Assembly: GCA_004802705.1 (NCBI GenBank)
Contig: SGPL01000835.1
Coordinates: 1-10,744, forward strand
Length of the DNA: 10,744 nucleotides
From: Bondarzewia mesenterica
Lineage: Eukaryota > Basidiomycota > Agaricomycetes > Russulales > Bondarzewiaceae
Direction: 5' to 3'
The notes beneath the pieces were generated by a model, which saw only the letters and a program-made list of their open reading frames with translations, ran no database searches and had not been told where the DNA came from. A program made the translations under genes and the position numbers. Below are positions 8,482 to 10,744 of this stretch, one piece after another; the first letter of the stretch is position 1, and every line of letters starts with the position of its first letter.

Positions 8482-8511
8482 GCTGGCTGTGGAATGCATA
8501 AAGAGATGAAT
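8482..8511 (+). other. CxMHKEMN motif of the transposase-like relic
   Basis: The codons read AGCGMHKEMN, with Cys at 8488-8490 and His at 8497-8499. It is the best-conserved short motif of the family as I recall it. It has the form of the C/DxxH motif found between the second Asp and the final Glu in several large eukaryotic transposase superfamilies. It sits in its own frame between two shifts, the first next to a run of eight T. Confidence 0.6.
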
Positions 8512-10011
8512 GTGATAAATTGGAGAGGTAGAGGGCATATTATATGGAGGAGTTTCAGATGAGTCCTGAGGCAAAGGCAGCTGGTGTAGAGGCTCTGATA
8601 ATGCTCTACAATAAGGATAATGCAGCTGTAGCTGTAGATTGAATGATATCTATATCAAAGGCTTGAGCAAAGTAGATTTCCTCTCATGGTAGTGTCAACA
8701 CAACTTCATTAGCAAGCACCATCTTTTGTAATAAACATGATAAGAAGGGCCAGTAAGATAATTATCACTGGTTCTTCGAGTTTGCACTTGGCCACCTACT
8801 ACAATGTTTAGACATGAGCAATACTCACTTTGGATCTCATGCTGAAGCTATGACAGAACTTCTTTTTTTATCTTTCCATCTATCTCAAGTTTTTAGATGT
8901 TATTCACAATGCAAAAGAGAAGAGGACATTTGATCACATGGAGCAGAATATATACAATATCCTTCATGATCCTCTGACTCTTACAGAACTCGTAGTTTTA
9001 TCACTCTATTCATAAGCTATCAGCCACCCTTATATGTAATTCATTTGGGGTTTGACAAGCTAAAATGCACTTAATTTAGGTTTATACCATGCTCAAGTCA
9101 TTGAGCACTGCAAGAACATCACTAAAAACCCTAATCTCCTCTTCTCTACTAATTTTAATTCTTAAAAAATGATAACACTTGATAGCAAATTATGGCAGCA
9201 TATAGATGCTATAGCTGTGATTCATCAACTTATATATGACAATAAATTGCCATTCATCTGTGAGGCCCTCATTGCATTCTTTAAGGGTGCCATAGTCCGA
9301 TGGAGTTGCTTTGCATCTGAATTTGTGCCTAATGGATGAATCAATATTGCAACAAATAAAGAGCATAGCACTGCACATATGTGAATGACTAATGATTATT
9401 GTGAGAACACTTTTAGATTATATCAACAAGTGAAGCACTACACACCAGCAGTGTTACTTTCAACCTGAAATGCAAAGAGCATGCATAAGTGCAATAATAC
9501 TAAGTTCTAAATAGCTGAGAATGCAACACTAGCACTCAAAAAGTTTGTTGCTCAAATGAGATGTGAAGCAGACAGTGATAGTTTAGGTAGGAAGGGCCAT
9601 GCAGCACATGTTGAAGCACAGAAGGAGAAGGCAGCAAAGAAAGTTCTTGATAAGGAGAAAGCACATATTAAGCAGGTGGCTCAGATTGCCAAGGTGGAGG
9701 CTATAACTCCACATCTTGAACCAGAATACTAGGGCAATCCCTTGCCTAAGCAGAAGATTAGCAAGGAGGAAATTATCCTATAGCTGACTTAGCTTTGAGT
9801 TAAAGCTTGGGAGGCTATGGTGCCTACTAGTTTATTCAAGCTAAACAAAACTGAGAAGTTACAAGCTCTTATTTTTCTTCTTAAAACATTTGATGCAAAC
9901 AAAGTTGAAAAGCTGTATGCTTCTCGAGTGTCTTTAGTTCTAGATAAGCACGCTGATGTCAAAGTAAATGAGATTCCAGATGGAGAGTACTCCAGTGATG
10001 AAGACCCCTGA

Positions 10012-10744
10012 CTTATTGATTAATTTACTCCTTTATACTTTGAAATGCATCCTATAATTTTCTATATAGCACTATACCATGTATTTACAGCTATTTTTAA
10101 TTTTTTATGATTTTATGATTACCTCCACTTGAGTTATATAACCATGACCATGCTTCTACTACTTCTCACCACTGCCCTCTAGCTAAAGAAAGCCATGTGA
10201 CTTAGACACTTTCTCAATTGAAAATGCCCATACTCAATGTCCACTCAGCTATTTAGGAGTGCTGACTGTATCAACAAAATCTTTGCTTGTTTATGCTCAG
10301 TTGAACTTAAGTGCTATTTTCAATTACAATTCTCATTTTACCATTAGAGAATTATTCCTTTTGCTTGGTGTTTCACATGGCCAATGTTACTCATGAGCAA
10401 AAGGATTCAACAAGCTCTGGCATGCATTCTGCATCACAATAGCTTTTTTTTTGATATATAACACTTAAATATCCATCTACAGGAACCCTTGTTATGCATT
10501 ATCTATTATGCTTTCAATAGGATATCAGTATTATTACCTAAGAAGGTCTAAGACTTGCACAAAAAGCTTTAGTGACTATCAGCCTAGGTTCTACATAATA
10601 ATATCTTTATGCACATATATAAAACTTGTGTATCGGTTTACAAGACCACTTATTCTGCATTCACCATATGCTCTCTAGCAAAAACACCATTCTTCTTTGA
10701 GCAAGACAAAAACTTCATCAGAAGACTTCAGTGAGTATCGGCAT
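10012..10744. other. AT-rich tail without a supported gene
   Basis: The first part is the 3' flank of the transposase-like relic and is very T-rich (10021-10130). Further on, no frame of useful length was recognised on either strand. A short minus-strand patch near 10715-10650 reads DEVFVLLKEEWCF before a stop and could be a protein remnant, but I cannot identify it. No terminal repeats of either element were found. Confidence 0.5.

Larger units (their letters stand above)
7265..10011 (+). pseudogene. Degenerate transposase-like basidiomycete repeat protein
   Basis: The copy belongs to a protein family I recall as present in many copies in Agaricomycete genomes, without a named function. Seven collinear segments cover it in three frames. 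7265-7783: leucine-zipper N-terminus, then IDKAIAKAKVKV. 7762-7850: QIADEIMHMNSRS. 7862-8227: TSTMHKNINLEA and APNHTSKEQHHRWDAQFSNI. 8325-8466: LGQEQFKVLTPEEQH. 8482-8541: AGCGMHKEMN. 8544-8890: LYNKDNAAVAV and NTTSLASTIFCNKHDKKGQ. 8896-10011: KEKRTFDHMEQNIYNILHDP, ICEALIAFFKGAIVRW and TNDYCENTFRLYQQ, then a charged Lys/Glu/Ala-rich tail ending YSSDEDP at a TGA. The last segment keeps one frame for 1.1 kb through 12 stops. CxMH and a late Glu resemble the hAT/KDZ-type RNase H transposase layout; that is inference. No terminal inverted repeats were seen. Confidence 0.65.

Noticed and set aside
9190..9378. 62-codon minus-strand open frame
   Set aside because: Antisense to ICEALIAFFKGAIVRW of the transposase-like relic; a shadow.
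10565..10744. Similar short words 'agtgactatcagc' and 'agtgagtatcggc' as a direct repeat
   Set aside because: Only 13 bases with two mismatches; not enough to support a target duplication or LTR.
1..10744. CRISPR array, tRNA, rRNA or bacterial operon
   Set aside because: No spaced direct repeats, no tRNA cloverleaf or rRNA words recognised, no ribosome binding sites with long clean frames; introns and protein families point to a fungus.

Overview
The window reads as repeat-rich, relic-laden chromosomal DNA of a filamentous fungus, most likely an Agaricomycete (mushroom-forming basidiomycete). The reasons are short GT-AG-like introns, a Helitron replication protein of the type common in Agaricomycetes, a fungal-type short-chain dehydrogenase, and a large multi-copy basidiomycete protein family of unknown function. 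No gene here is intact. CpG is almost absent along the whole window: a hand scan finds only a few dozen CG dinucleotides, where a few hundred would be expected from base composition. TpG and CpA are common. This is the signature of long-term deamination of methylated CpG, or of a RIP-like process.

Layout. 1-1150: AT-rich and mostly unexplained, with one small open stretch on the minus strand (240-112). About 1174-4194: remains of an autonomous Helitron. A DUF6570-like N-terminal part (1174-2220) is followed by a Helitron-like Rep domain (about 2629-4193) with a recognisable His-x-His pair and a two-tyrosine motif. The PIF1-type helicase half is not visible. 4195-5148: no convincing gene, but a TATA-like box at 4906-4916. 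5149-6148: a short-chain dehydrogenase/reductase pseudogene with intron positions still visible. 6232-6330: a short cytochrome b5-like relic. 6801-7211: an unrecognised frame open except for one stop. 7265-10011: a long, frameshifted copy of a fungal repeat-family protein with an N-terminal leucine zipper made of 21-bp repeats. It also has a CxMHKEMN motif and a C-terminal glutamate motif, which together resemble RNase H-fold transposases. 10012-10744: AT-rich, with no supported gene.

How it fits together. Two mobile or repeat-family proteins (Helitron Rep and the possible transposase) flank two fragments of ordinary metabolic genes (dehydrogenase and cytochrome b5). The fragments may be host genes caught between insertions, or Helitron-captured gene pieces. 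The two repeat proteins keep a single frame over about 1 kb each while carrying many in-frame stops, so base substitution rather than indels has dominated their decay. Family assignments rest on recognising conserved residues by eye; no database search was possible.
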